This document shows, piece by piece, positions 54,896-63,365 of a stretch of DNA of 64,000 bases. Under the pieces are notes generated by a model. It ran no database searches and was not told the DNA's origin. It was given only the letters and a program-made list of their open reading frames with translations. Location: the NCBI GenBank assembly GCA_029248405.1, contig JAQWJJ010000011.1, positions 124,001 through 188,000 on the forward strand, given 5' to 3'. The DNA comes from Flavobacteriaceae bacterium. Its GTDB lineage: Bacteria; Bacteroidota; Bacteroidia; Flavobacteriales; Flavobacteriaceae. Position 1 is the stretch's first letter; the number at the start of each line of letters is the position of its first letter. Both the position numbers and the translations under genes were made by a program.

Positions 54896-55297
54896 ATGGA
54901 GTCAAAAAAACCAGATAATGTGGCCTTTGACCAAGAGTCCCAAAAGTATGTTTCTTCTTTGCTGCCTTATGCCACTAATGTTGGCGCGCCAGTAATCACG
55001 GCTGTCGATACCGTAGCCTGGAAGAACAGAAGTGTCAATAAGGTCAACCATCGCGTGAAGACCAAGCTTATGGCCTTGCGGGAGGAGTACAATGCCGCTA
55101 TGGAAGAATTTGAGCTGAACAAGTTGATATTGAGCGCAAAGTTTAATTTTGAACCCATTGTAGGGTCGGCTTATCACCTTTATCGCAGGGCCGACCAAAG
55201 TACATTCTTATCGCTTATAGAGCCGGAAACTTGCCATTTTCATTGGTTAGGGAGTTATGCCATGAATGCCGATATGATTTGGCAAAAACTAAAGTAA
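54896..55297 (+). CDS. DUF2452 domain protein
   Basis: 133 residues. PDNVAFD and LLPYATNVGAPVI open the domain, and FEPIVGSAYHLYRR, FLSLIEPETC close it, as in DUF2452. Cytoplasmic by sequence. 11 bases after the Lacal_2735 gene. Function unknown; repeatedly next to photolyase-type genes. Confidence 0.83.
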   Translation: MESKKPDNVAFDQESQKYVSSLLPYATNVGAPVITAVDTVAWKNRSVNKVNHRVKTKLMALREEYNAAMEEFELNKLILSAKFNFEPIVGSAYHLYRRADQSTFLSLIEPETCHFHWLGSYAMNADMIWQKLK

Positions 55298-55303
55298 CAT
55301 GTC

Positions 55304-55591
55304 ATGAAACAAAAACGAATATACAATGAGCGTGAGCTGGACAGAATCATCGAGATGGCTTGGGAAGATCGGACCCCTTTTGAGGCCATAAAGTTCCAAT
55401 TCGATTTGCCCGAGAAAGGGGTCATCGAGCTCATGCGCACTCATCTAAAGGAATCCAGTTTTAAGCGCTGGCGTAAGCGTGTCAATAGCGGCGTGAGTCA
55501 AAAACATTTGCACAAACGCGATCCCAATATCAGCCGTTTCAAGTGCGACCGACAGCGTGCTATATCGGGCAATAAAATTAGTAAGCGCTAA
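55304..55591 (+). CDS. TIGR03643-family protein
   Basis: 95 residues: IIEMAWEDRTPFEAI and the basic SFKRWRKRVNSG segment characteristic of TIGR03643. The family often neighbours photolyase/cryptochrome genes. Strongly basic C-terminus suggests nucleic-acid contact. 6 bases after DUF2452. Confidence 0.85.
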   Translation: MKQKRIYNERELDRIIEMAWEDRTPFEAIKFQFDLPEKGVIELMRTHLKESSFKRWRKRVNSGVSQKHLHKRDPNISRFKCDRQRAISGNKISKR

Positions 55592-55638
55592 GGTTCATTT
55601 TGTTTTACCAAATCAATTTAATTACTTAATTTAGACAC

Positions 55639-55722
55639 ATGGGAGTAGGATTAATCGTTTTGTGGAGTGCCGCTGTTTGTATCGTTTTTGGTCTATTGGC
55701 CATGGTGATTGATCGCGCATAA
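55639..55722 (+). CDS. Possible 27-aa single-helix membrane peptide
   Basis: ATG at 55639, hydrophobic core GLIVLWSAAVCIVFGLL, then MVIDRA and stop. The composition resembles small membrane subunits or peptides, but no family is recognised. A GC-rich hairpin (GCCGC/GCGGC, about 55754-55776) follows and may end the transcript. Confidence 0.4.
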   Translation: MGVGLIVLWSAAVCIVFGLLAMVIDRA

Positions 55723-55828
55723 TCCCGATAAATTTTTAGGAACAGTACCAGAGGCCGCCTATGTCTAGCGCGGCTTGTTTTATTAGTGACTGTCGCCACT
55801 GAATGGTGTCAATAAACTAAAGTGCCTT

Positions 55829-56458
55829 ATGAAATGGAATCAATCAGAACTGGACAATGCTGATCGCGTAGCGCGGCTTAAAATCATCAATGGCATCACG
55901 GGCATAAAGCCGGCCAATTTGATTGGTACGGCAGATGCTCTTGGGCAAGAGAACGTTGCTGTATTCAGTTCTGTGGTGCACTTGGGCAGCAACCCTGCAC
56001 TTATTGGCTTTGTTTCTCGGCCTAGCGGCGATGTTCCGCGCCATACACTGGCCAATATTTTGGCCACCAAATCCTACACCATCAATCATATTCCCGAGCA
56101 TTTGATCAAAAATGCACATTATACCTCGGCCAAATTTCCCCGGGAGGTTTCTGAGTTTGAGCGCTGCGGTATAACCCCCCAATACATTGATGATTTTTCT
56201 GCACCCTTTGTTTTGGAGAGCGTCATTAAAATGGGCTTGACCCTGCGCAGTGTTATTGATATTCCACTCAACGGGACCCAGCTCATTATAGGGCAGGTCG
56301 TTCATCTGGAAGTTCCTGATGAGGCGATCAACCAAATGGGTGATATAGATCTAGCACTCGCCCGCACCGCTGGTATTTCAGGCCTGAACAGTTACTATGC
56401 TCTTGATAAAATTGCCGATTTTCCTTATGCGCGTGTTGCCGAAACTCCTGAGTTTTGA
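55829..56458 (+). CDS. Flavin reductase-like domain protein
   Basis: 209 residues, FMN-binding split barrel. ENVAVFSSVVHLGSNPALIGFVSRP is the flavin-binding region, and NILATKSYTINH the following helix. Could supply reduced flavin to oxygenases or photolyase; partner not identified. Converges with the cupin gene, with 2 bases between stops. Confidence 0.87.
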   Translation: MKWNQSELDNADRVARLKIINGITGIKPANLIGTADALGQENVAVFSSVVHLGSNPALIGFVSRPSGDVPRHTLANILATKSYTINHIPEHLIKNAHYTSAKFPREVSEFERCGITPQYIDDFSAPFVLESVIKMGLTLRSVIDIPLNGTQLIIGQVVHLEVPDEAINQMGDIDLALARTAGISGLNSYYALDKIADFPYARVAETPEF

Positions 56459-56460
56459 CT

Positions 56461-56895
56461 TTATTCGTTTTGGACAGAATCTTGAAGAATTGTAATTGGT
56501 GTGTGGGTATTTCCGGCGTAAAACACGACAAGCTCTACGGGCTCTGAGCCATTGTTTTCTCCGTGGTGCCAGGTATTGACCATTTCAACAATGACATCGC
56601 CTTCATTGAGCAGTAAACTGTCTCCGGTCTGGCTGATGACGGTCAATTGGCCCTGGAGCATGTAGCCGGAGTTGATCACAGGATGCTTGTGTACGGGTAA
56701 CTTGGTGTTTGGGGGAATTGTAATTTTGAGCACTGTGACCTCAGGTGTACTGTCTCGGTAATGCGGCAGTGCAGCACCGTTCCAACTCTGACTTGTCTTG
56801 GCTAAGGTCGTGACTTTTGTTCTGTTTCGAGACTCCGTACAGGCACTGAGTGAAAACAGCATGGCCAACAAAAGAAGGTGTTTTGTGGGGGACAT
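56461..56895 (-). CDS. Cupin-domain lipoprotein
   Basis: 144 residues: signal peptide with lipobox LSAC (about residue 19), then one cupin domain with HKHPVINSGYMLQGQLTV and the second motif NTWHHGENN. Metal-binding His residues in both motifs are present. Exported; substrate unknown. Confidence 0.85.
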   Translation of the reverse strand: MSPTKHLLLLAMLFSLSACTESRNRTKVTTLAKTSQSWNGAALPHYRDSTPEVTVLKITIPPNTKLPVHKHPVINSGYMLQGQLTVISQTGDSLLLNEGDVIVEMVNTWHHGENNGSEPVELVVFYAGNTHTPITILQDSVQNE

Positions 56896-56952
56896 AGAAT
56901 CTATTAATGAGACCAGACCCCATAAGCTCGTGCATGAAGTCTGGTCTAGTGA

Positions 56953-57912
56953 TTATTTTTTGATGACTTTTTTACTCACGGTTTGTCCATCTGCTGTATG
57001 TAATTGAAGCAGGTAAAATCCTGCAGGTAACGATGAAAAATCAATCCCTGTTTGTGGCCCATCAATAATATTTTGGATCACTAGCATGCCTTTGCTATCG
57101 CGCAATTCGTAATGGGTCAATGTCCCTAAATGATGATCATAAGTCATGTTGAGATGGTGACTTACCGGATTAGGGCTGATGGAAATGGCCTTGTCAAAAG
57201 CGGTCAGATCTTCTATGCTGAGCACCGTCATGATGTCCATGATTTCTGATGGTGATACCGCACGGTTGTAGATCAGAACATCATCCAATACGCCCGCAAG
57301 GATGTTATTTGTGTTGTTGGCTTGAGTGCCGACAGTAAATGGATAAACACTGGGCAGCATATTGACACCAAAAACGCGCTGAGCGGCAAGATTGCCATCG
57401 ACATATAAAAAGGCAGTGTTGCCATCATATACCGCAGCGATATGCATCCAGGTATTGGTCGGCACAATAGCACTGTCAATTGGCGGGTCAGCATTGATGT
57501 TCCAACGAATCTCTTGATTGGGTGTGAGCCCCAAATAATAACCTCCAACCCCAAAATCTGCCCAATTGTTCAAGATCGCTGTCCAATCGATCACCGTCTC
57601 GTCTATTTTGAGCCACAGGCAAAGTGATATAGTATTGTCTGTAGAAAAATCATAAACGGTTGGTTCAGAAGATGTGTCAAGATATTGATTGATGAGCTTG
57701 AGTGCGCTATTTGATTCTCCGAAACGGTTGGGTGCTGGCAATAAAAAGCCTCCAGTCGGAAAAGGATCTAAGGGTGTGGCATTGGTTGGGCTTGAGTTCT
57801 CATAATTATTGCCGTCCAGACGATAATAGCCCTGAAGTCCATCTTGCGGAATCTGCGCAAAGGCGTTTCCGAAAAGCAATACTGAAAGCAGAGTAAGGTA
57901 AATTCTTTTCAT
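56953..57912 (-). CDS. LamG-domain protein with T9SS sorting domain
   Basis: 319 residues: signal peptide (1-19), LamG/concanavalin-like domain (about 25-225) with the DGLQGYYRLDGN and MHIAAVYDGNTAFLYVDG segments, and a C-terminal type A T9SS sorting domain (about 240-319) with ISPNPVSHHLNM and GFYLLQL ending in VSKKVIKK. It should be secreted or attached to the surface by the type IX system, possibly binding glycans. Confidence 0.9.
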   Translation of the reverse strand: MKRIYLTLLSVLLFGNAFAQIPQDGLQGYYRLDGNNYENSSPTNATPLDPFPTGGFLLPAPNRFGESNSALKLINQYLDTSSEPTVYDFSTDNTISLCLWLKIDETVIDWTAILNNWADFGVGGYYLGLTPNQEIRWNINADPPIDSAIVPTNTWMHIAAVYDGNTAFLYVDGNLAAQRVFGVNMLPSVYPFTVGTQANNTNNILAGVLDDVLIYNRAVSPSEIMDIMTVLSIEDLTAFDKAISISPNPVSHHLNMTYDHHLGTLTHYELRDSKGMLVIQNIIDGPQTGIDFSSLPAGFYLLQLHTADGQTVSKKVIKK

Positions 57913-58019
57913 GATTTGACTGCGGTTAAATGTGTTAGATTTAATAAATATACTGAATTTCTATGGGGCATTGCCAATAAATTATGAGGGAGTCCCTGAG
58001 AATTCGTTAATTTTAAGTC

Positions 58020-58532
58020 ATGAAAAAATATGCATCTTTAATTAAGACCGTCGTTGATTTTCCAAAACCTGGAATCGCATTTAAGGACATCACCCCGCTT
58101 TTAAAGGACCCAAAGGCAGTAGAGGCCTGCCTGGCAAAGATGGTGGCTGATATTCAAGGCCCTGTAGATTATGTAGTTGGAATTGAATCCAGGGGATTTA
58201 TTTTTGGTCCGCTATTGGCACAAAAACTCGGCTGTGGTTTTGTGCCAATACGGAAAAAGGGCAAACTTCCTCGACAAACCCTTGCCATGGCCTATGATTT
58301 GGAGTACGGACAGGACCAATTAGAAATGCATTGTGATGCCCTGCCTCATGGGGCAAATGTGGTCTTGCATGATGACGTTTTGGCCACTGGAGGAACGGCT
58401 TCTGCCGCCGTCAAACTGATCGAACAGCTCGATGGTATTGTTCTTCATTGTCATTTTTTGATGACGCTTTCGGCGCTCGGTGGTCGCGAAAAATTAAGGG
58501 CCTATCCAGTCGATGCCGTCTTCAATTTTTAG
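58020..58532 (+). CDS. apt: Adenine phosphoribosyltransferase
   Basis: Purine salvage enzyme (adenine + PRPP to AMP). 170 residues, KDITPLL, GIESRGFIFG and the PRPP loop VVLHDDVLATGGTASA (His replacing the usual Asp or Val near the start of the motif). Stop overlaps that of the 50-residue gene on the other strand by 4 bases. Confidence 0.94.
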   Translation: MKKYASLIKTVVDFPKPGIAFKDITPLLKDPKAVEACLAKMVADIQGPVDYVVGIESRGFIFGPLLAQKLGCGFVPIRKKGKLPRQTLAMAYDLEYGQDQLEMHCDALPHGANVVLHDDVLATGGTASAAVKLIEQLDGIVLHCHFLMTLSALGGREKLRAYPVDAVFNF

Positions 58533-58681
58533 TCCAAAGCGTTTGTGGTGACCCAATAGCGGTAGGCCAGCAAAAGTAGCTGCCATTTTTTGGCCTTTGA
58601 CAGATCCAGCTGTTGCTTGGTCAAACTCGGCATGATCGCTTTGTTGATTTTGGCCAATAAAACAAATACAGGTCTTTTCAT
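58529..58681 (-). CDS. Conserved small Flavobacteriia protein, 50 aa
   Basis: ATG at 58681, 50 residues: an N-terminal VLLAKINKAIMPSL segment, a middle LDLSKAKKW and LLLLAYRYWVTTNALD at the end. Similar small proteins (sometimes mislabelled SsrA-binding) occur in Flavobacteriia. Basic and amphipathic; function unknown. The gene is below most length cut-offs; its stop interlocks with apt. Confidence 0.72.
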   Translation of the reverse strand: MKRPVFVLLAKINKAIMPSLTKQQLDLSKAKKWQLLLLAYRYWVTTNALD

Positions 58682-58761
58682 AGGCCTAAGGTACAAAATA
58701 TCACACCACTCATCCGGTATTAATTACCCCTAAGTTGTATCTTTATGGCTCAATTTATGAC

Positions 58762-59715
58762 ATGAGCTTTGTCTATCTTTTTTTAGGGTTAACCTTGCTG
58801 GTTGTGGGTGGAGAATTTTTGGTCCGCGCCGCGGTAGGCCTTTCTTTTAAATTAAGACTATCCAAAATGGTCATTGGTCTGACGGTCGTTTCTTTTGCGA
58901 CCTCTGCACCAGAGTTGATTGTGAGTTTAACGGCCGCCTTAGATGGTTATGGTGCTATTGCACTAGGAAATGTTATTGGGAGTAATATTGCGAATATCGG
59001 GCTGGTTCTGGGCATTACAGCCTTAATCACGCCGTTGGCTATAGAGCGTGATTTTTACCGAATCAACTGGCCTGCGATGTTTTTTGTTACTGTGCTTTTT
59101 ACTGCATTTTTATTAGAAGGCGACGGTTTGAGCAGGGCAGAAGGTTCAATCTTGTTTGCCTGTCTTGTGGTGTATTTGGTGCTATTGATCCGCAAGGCCA
59201 AAAGCACGCCCGAAACGCAGACCGAAGATATTGATGGTTTTGACCAAAACTTAGGCCAAGTCTCGGCGTTCAAAATAGCGATTTGGTTATTGATTGGCGC
59301 TGTTTCACTTTATTGGGGGAGTGAATGGCTCGTCGATGGGGCTGTGGTCATCGCCAGTGACCTTGGTGTAAGCCAGCGTGTGATCGCTGTGACAATTATC
59401 GCCGTTGGGACTAGTGTTCCTGAATTGGCTGCTTCTGTCATTGCAGCACTTAAGAAGGAAAGAGCACTGTCTCTAGGGAATTTGATTGGGTCTAATATCT
59501 TCAATATTGCTTGCGTTCTCGGACTGACCTCTATGATTCATCCTCTTGATACAGTCACGTCAGATGTTTTGCCCCATGATTTATTCTGGATGATCGGTTT
59601 TGCATTAGTGGCTATGGTCCTGATATTCTTGCCCAAACGGCATCAAATTGGTCGTTACGAAGGGTTATTTCTTCTGATTGCTTACGCTACCTTCATCAGT
59701 CTGACGATTCGTTGA
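58762..59715 (+). CDS. Calcium/sodium antiporter (CaCA family)
   Basis: 317 residues from the ATG at 58762 (MSFVYLFLG); a TTG at 58735 is a weaker option. Ten helices in two inverted repeats, each with an alpha-repeat GNVIGSNIANIG/GNLIGSNIFNIA and SAPEL/SVPEL motif. Resembles YrbG-type exchangers. Likely Ca extrusion. Confidence 0.93.
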   Translation: MSFVYLFLGLTLLVVGGEFLVRAAVGLSFKLRLSKMVIGLTVVSFATSAPELIVSLTAALDGYGAIALGNVIGSNIANIGLVLGITALITPLAIERDFYRINWPAMFFVTVLFTAFLLEGDGLSRAEGSILFACLVVYLVLLIRKAKSTPETQTEDIDGFDQNLGQVSAFKIAIWLLIGAVSLYWGSEWLVDGAVVIASDLGVSQRVIAVTIIAVGTSVPELAASVIAALKKERALSLGNLIGSNIFNIACVLGLTSMIHPLDTVTSDVLPHDLFWMIGFALVAMVLIFLPKRHQIGRYEGLFLLIAYATFISLTIR

Positions 59716-59831
59716 TTGTTTTTTTTTAAAATGATCACAAATCAACAAAAAAATAGGGGGGGTGTTGATAAAATAATTAGCTTTTATATAAATATGGGTC
59801 CATTAATATAGGGTTAATTAGGAAATTCAAT

Positions 59832-59839
59832 TATTTTTG
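59832..59839 (+). promoter_or_regulatory. -7 element of glnA (TATTTTTG)
   Basis: Exact TAnnTTTG match 27 bases before the ATG at 59867. It overlaps the TTG at 59837, which otherwise could be read as a start. Confidence 0.5.
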
Positions 59840-59866
59840 TGGCTTAAATTGATAAAACTACCTCAT

Positions 59867-62053
59867 ATGTCAACATTACGATTTCAAGCCCTAAAAGAAA
59901 CGCTTAGCCGCCAGCCGATAGCCGTTACGGAACCTGCTCGCCGGTCTGAAATTTTTGGCAACAATGTCTTTAGTGGTACGGCCATGCGTCAGTACCTGAC
60001 CAAGGATTCATACAAGAGTGTCATGGAGGCCATTGAAAAAGGCACAAAGATTGACCGTAATGTGGCCGACCATATTTCAACAGGAATGAAGGAGTGGGCC
60101 ATTTCAAAAGGGGCGACTCATTATACACACTGGTTTCAGCCATTGACTGGCGCCACTGCTGAAAAGCATGATGCGTTTTTTGAAACCATAGAAGATGGAA
60201 CGGCAATAGAAAAATTTGGTGGCGGTCAGTTAGTGCAGCAAGAGCCTGATGCGTCGAGTTTTCCAAACGGCGGCATCAGAAATACTTTTGAAGCCCGCGG
60301 ATATACCGCTTGGGACCCCACATCACCAGCCTTCATTTACGGAACAACTCTATGTGTGCCTACTGTATTTGTGGCCTATACCGGAGAAGCACTGGACAAC
60401 AAAACTCCTTTGCTGCGTGCGCTACAAACTATTGATCAGGCGGCTACGGATGTGGTCAAATATTTTGATAAATCTGTGACCAAAGTAGTGGCGACTTTAG
60501 GTTGGGAGCAAGAGTACTTTTTGATTGACAAGGCCTTAGTGGCTGCTCGCCCTGACCTCAAATTGGCTGGACGGACCTTGCTAGGCCATTCTTCTGCCAA
60601 AGGACAGCAATTAGACGACCATTATTTTGGCTCGATACCCACTCGCGTTTTGAATTTCATGCGTGATCTAGAAAATGAATGCATGCTTCTTGGTGTGCCG
60701 GTCAAAACCCGTCACAATGAAGTGGCGCCAAATCAATTTGAATTGGCCCCTATTTTTGAGGAAGCGAACCTTGCTGTAGACCACAATTCATTGTTGATGG
60801 ATGTGATGGACAAGGTGGGTGACCGTCATAATTTTAAAGTGGTCTTTCACGAAAAACCTTTTGCAGGCATTAATGGAAGCGGTAAACACAACAACTGGTC
60901 TTTGGCCACTAGTACGGGTGTCAATTTATTGAGCCCAGGGTCAACACCAAAAAAGAATCTTCAGTTCTTGACTTTTTTCGTGAACACCATTAAAGCGGTC
61001 AATGAGTACGAAGAATTGGTTCGTGCTTCTTTTGCCAGTGCGAGTAACGACCATCGTTTAGGGGCAAACGAGGCACCACCAGCCATCATCTCTGTTTTTA
61101 TCGGGTCACAACTCACACAGGTGTTGGATGAGCTAGAGAAGGTGACTGACGGGAAGTTGTCTCCGCAAGAAAAAACAGATCTCAAACTCAACGTGGTCGG
61201 TAAGATTCCAGAAATTTTATTGGACAACACAGACCGTAACCGAACCTCTCCATTTGCTTTTACTGGAAATAAATTCGAATTGCGTGCTGTAGGTTCAACG
61301 GCAAACTGTGCGAATCCAATGACCGTGCTCAATGCCATCGTGGCAAAGCAGTTGATCGAGTTTAAAGCCGAAGTTGATGCGTTGATCAGTAAGCAGGGTA
61401 TGAAAAAAGACGACGCGATTTTCAATGTTTTGCGCGAATACATTAAAGATTCAAAGCGCATTCGTTTCGAAGGTGATGGGTACAGCCAAGCCTGGGAAAA
61501 AGAAGGTGTAAAGCGCGGTTTGAGTAACCACAAAAACACACCTGATGCGCTAAAAGCTAAGGTGAGTGCGAAGGCCATTAGCCTCTACGAAGAGCTTGGC
61601 ATCATGAGCAAGGTTGAGATTGAAGCACGTCACGAAATCGAAGTAGAAGAGTATGCCAAACGCATCCAGATTGAAGGCCGTATTTTAGGTGATATTGCCC
61701 GCAATCATGTTATTCCCACAGCCATCCGTTACCAAAATATCTTGATTGAAAACGTTCAAGGGCTTAAGGATATTTATGGCACTGGATTCAAGAAAATCGC
61801 TGGAGAGCAAATGAATCTGATTGAGCAAATCAGTGAACACATCGAAAAAATCAACCAAGGCATTACGGCGATGATTGATGCCCGTAAAAAGGCTAATTTA
61901 CTTGATGATATGGAGGCTTGTGCTATGGCGTATTGCAATGAAGTGCGCCCTTATTTTGATGAGATCCGCTACCATTGTGATAAATTGGAGTTGTTGATTG
62001 ACGACGAACTCTGGCCACTGGTCAAATACAGAGAATTGTTGTTCACAAGATAG
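59867..62053 (+). CDS. glnN: Glutamine synthetase, type III
   Basis: Large GSIII form, 728 residues from the ATG at 59867 (MSTLRFQ). Catalyses ATP-dependent glutamine formation. Core motifs: GWEQEYFLID, NEVAPNQFELAPIFE, FHEKPFAGINGSGKHNN, and NRTSPFAFTGNKFELRAVGS. The N-terminal GSIII-N region and C-terminal extension are typical of Bacteroidota. A strong terminator follows. Confidence 0.96.
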   Translation: MSTLRFQALKETLSRQPIAVTEPARRSEIFGNNVFSGTAMRQYLTKDSYKSVMEAIEKGTKIDRNVADHISTGMKEWAISKGATHYTHWFQPLTGATAEKHDAFFETIEDGTAIEKFGGGQLVQQEPDASSFPNGGIRNTFEARGYTAWDPTSPAFIYGTTLCVPTVFVAYTGEALDNKTPLLRALQTIDQAATDVVKYFDKSVTKVVATLGWEQEYFLIDKALVAARPDLKLAGRTLLGHSSAKGQQLDDHYFGSIPTRVLNFMRDLENECMLLGVPVKTRHNEVAPNQFELAPIFEEANLAVDHNSLLMDVMDKVGDRHNFKVVFHEKPFAGINGSGKHNNWSLATSTGVNLLSPGSTPKKNLQFLTFFVNTIKAVNEYEELVRASFASASNDHRLGANEAPPAIISVFIGSQLTQVLDELEKVTDGKLSPQEKTDLKLNVVGKIPEILLDNTDRNRTSPFAFTGNKFELRAVGSTANCANPMTVLNAIVAKQLIEFKAEVDALISKQGMKKDDAIFNVLREYIKDSKRIRFEGDGYSQAWEKEGVKRGLSNHKNTPDALKAKVSAKAISLYEELGIMSKVEIEARHEIEVEEYAKRIQIEGRILGDIARNHVIPTAIRYQNILIENVQGLKDIYGTGFKKIAGEQMNLIEQISEHIEKINQGITAMIDARKKANLLDDMEACAMAYCNEVRPYFDEIRYHCDKLELLIDDELWPLVKYRELLFTR

Positions 62054-62071
62054 AGACGACAATTAAGTGAT

Positions 62072-62114
62072 AAAGAGGTTCAAAATATTCAATTTTGAAC
62101 CTCTTTATTTTTTT
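62072..62114 (+). terminator. Intrinsic terminator of glnN
   Basis: Perfect 15-bp stem (62072-62086 with 62092-62106), five-base loop, then seven T. It ends right before the purM -7 box. Confidence 0.9.
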
Positions 62115-62121
62115 ACCTTTG
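62114..62121 (+). promoter_or_regulatory. -7 element of purM (TACCTTTG)
   Basis: Exact TAnnTTTG, ending 4 bases before the ATG at 62126. If used, the transcript would start at or next to the start codon. Confidence 0.55.
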
Positions 62122-62125
62122 TCTC

Positions 62126-63307
62126 ATGAGTCAAGAAATTTCAAAACGATATGCACAGCGCGGTGTGTCTGCCGCAAAAGAAGAGGTGCATCAGGCCATA
62201 AAAAACGTAGACAAGGGGCTTTTTCCAAAGGCTTTTTGCAAGGTCGTTCCTGACCATTTGACCGGCAGTGCAGATCACTGTTTGGTCATGCATGCGGATG
62301 GGGCAGGAACGAAATCTTCATTGGCTTATATGTACTGGAGGGAGACAGGAGATCTCAGTGTTTGGAAAGGTATCGCTCAGGACGCCTTGATCATGAATAT
62401 TGATGACTTGTTGTGTGTCGGAGCGGTAGATGACATTCTGCTTTCCTCGACTATCGGCCGGAATAAAAACTTAATTCCAGGGGAGGTTTTGTCGGCCATC
62501 ATCAATGGGACTGAAGAGCTCATCGAAGAATTAAAGGGCTATGGTGTGACCATTCATTCCACGGGAGGTGAGACGGCAGATGTGGGTGATCTTGTCCGCA
62601 CGATCATTGTCGATTCTACGGTGACAGCCCGCATGAGGAGAGATCAGGTGATTGATAATGCGCGTATTGCTCCAGGAGATGTGATCGTTGGATTGTCCTC
62701 TTTTGGTCAAGCGACATATGAAACTGACTATAATGGTGGTATGGGCAGTAACGGTCTGACCTCTGCGCGTCACGATGTTTTTCATGCAGACTTGAAAGCA
62801 AAATATCCGGAAAGTTATGATGCTGCTGTACCGAGTGATTTGGTCTATTCAGGATCTAAGTCACTGACTGAGGCTATTGAGGGAGCTCCACTTAACGCGG
62901 GGCAATTGGTTTTGTCTCCAACCAGAACCTATGCCCCGATTGTCAAATCAGTGTTTAAAGAAATTGGGCGAGATGCCATTCATGGTATGGTGCATTGCAG
63001 TGGTGGTGCACAAACCAAAATACTCCATTTTATTGATCGAGGTCATGTCATCAAAGATGATCTATTTGATGTGCCTCCGTTGTTTGCCTTGATCCAAAAT
63101 GAAAGCCAAACCTCCTGGAAGGAAATGTATCAAGTCTTTAATATGGGACACCGTATGGAGTTTTATGTGGCGCAGGAACATGCTGCAGCGATTATTGACA
63201 TTGCCAAAAGCATGGGGGTTGCGGCCAAAATAGTCGGACGTGTGGCGGCTTCTGATCAAAAGAGGTTGACCATAAAGAGTCCGCATGGCGTGTTTGAATA
63301 CGCTTGA
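62126..63307 (+). CDS. purM: Phosphoribosylformylglycinamidine cyclo-ligase (AIR synthetase)
   Basis: Fifth step of purine synthesis. 393 residues, the longer Bacteroidota form. HADGAGTKSSLAY and DALIMNIDDLLCVGA hold the Asp/Lys metal-phosphate site; GGETADVGD and HCSGGAQTK follow in the usual order. Separated from glnN by its terminator. Confidence 0.94.
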   Translation: MSQEISKRYAQRGVSAAKEEVHQAIKNVDKGLFPKAFCKVVPDHLTGSADHCLVMHADGAGTKSSLAYMYWRETGDLSVWKGIAQDALIMNIDDLLCVGAVDDILLSSTIGRNKNLIPGEVLSAIINGTEELIEELKGYGVTIHSTGGETADVGDLVRTIIVDSTVTARMRRDQVIDNARIAPGDVIVGLSSFGQATYETDYNGGMGSNGLTSARHDVFHADLKAKYPESYDAAVPSDLVYSGSKSLTEAIEGAPLNAGQLVLSPTRTYAPIVKSVFKEIGRDAIHGMVHCSGGAQTKILHFIDRGHVIKDDLFDVPPLFALIQNESQTSWKEMYQVFNMGHRMEFYVAQEHAAAIIDIAKSMGVAAKIVGRVAASDQKRLTIKSPHGVFEYA

Positions 63308-63337
63308 CGCCCAAATGAGTAAATTGCAGTAACTTTG
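63304..63337 (+). promoter_or_regulatory. Promoter of prfA (-33 TTG, -7 TAACTTTG)
   Basis: TTG at 63304-63306, spacer of 23, and an exact TAnnTTTG at 63330-63337, 28 bases before the ATG. The -33 part overlaps the end of purM. Confidence 0.6.
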
Positions 63338-63365
63338 CACCCCATTATAGGGGGTTTCATATCAT

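Noticed and set aside
60961-61578. 205-codon open frame opposite glnN
   Set aside because: Shadow of a strongly conserved gene; no family, no promoter.
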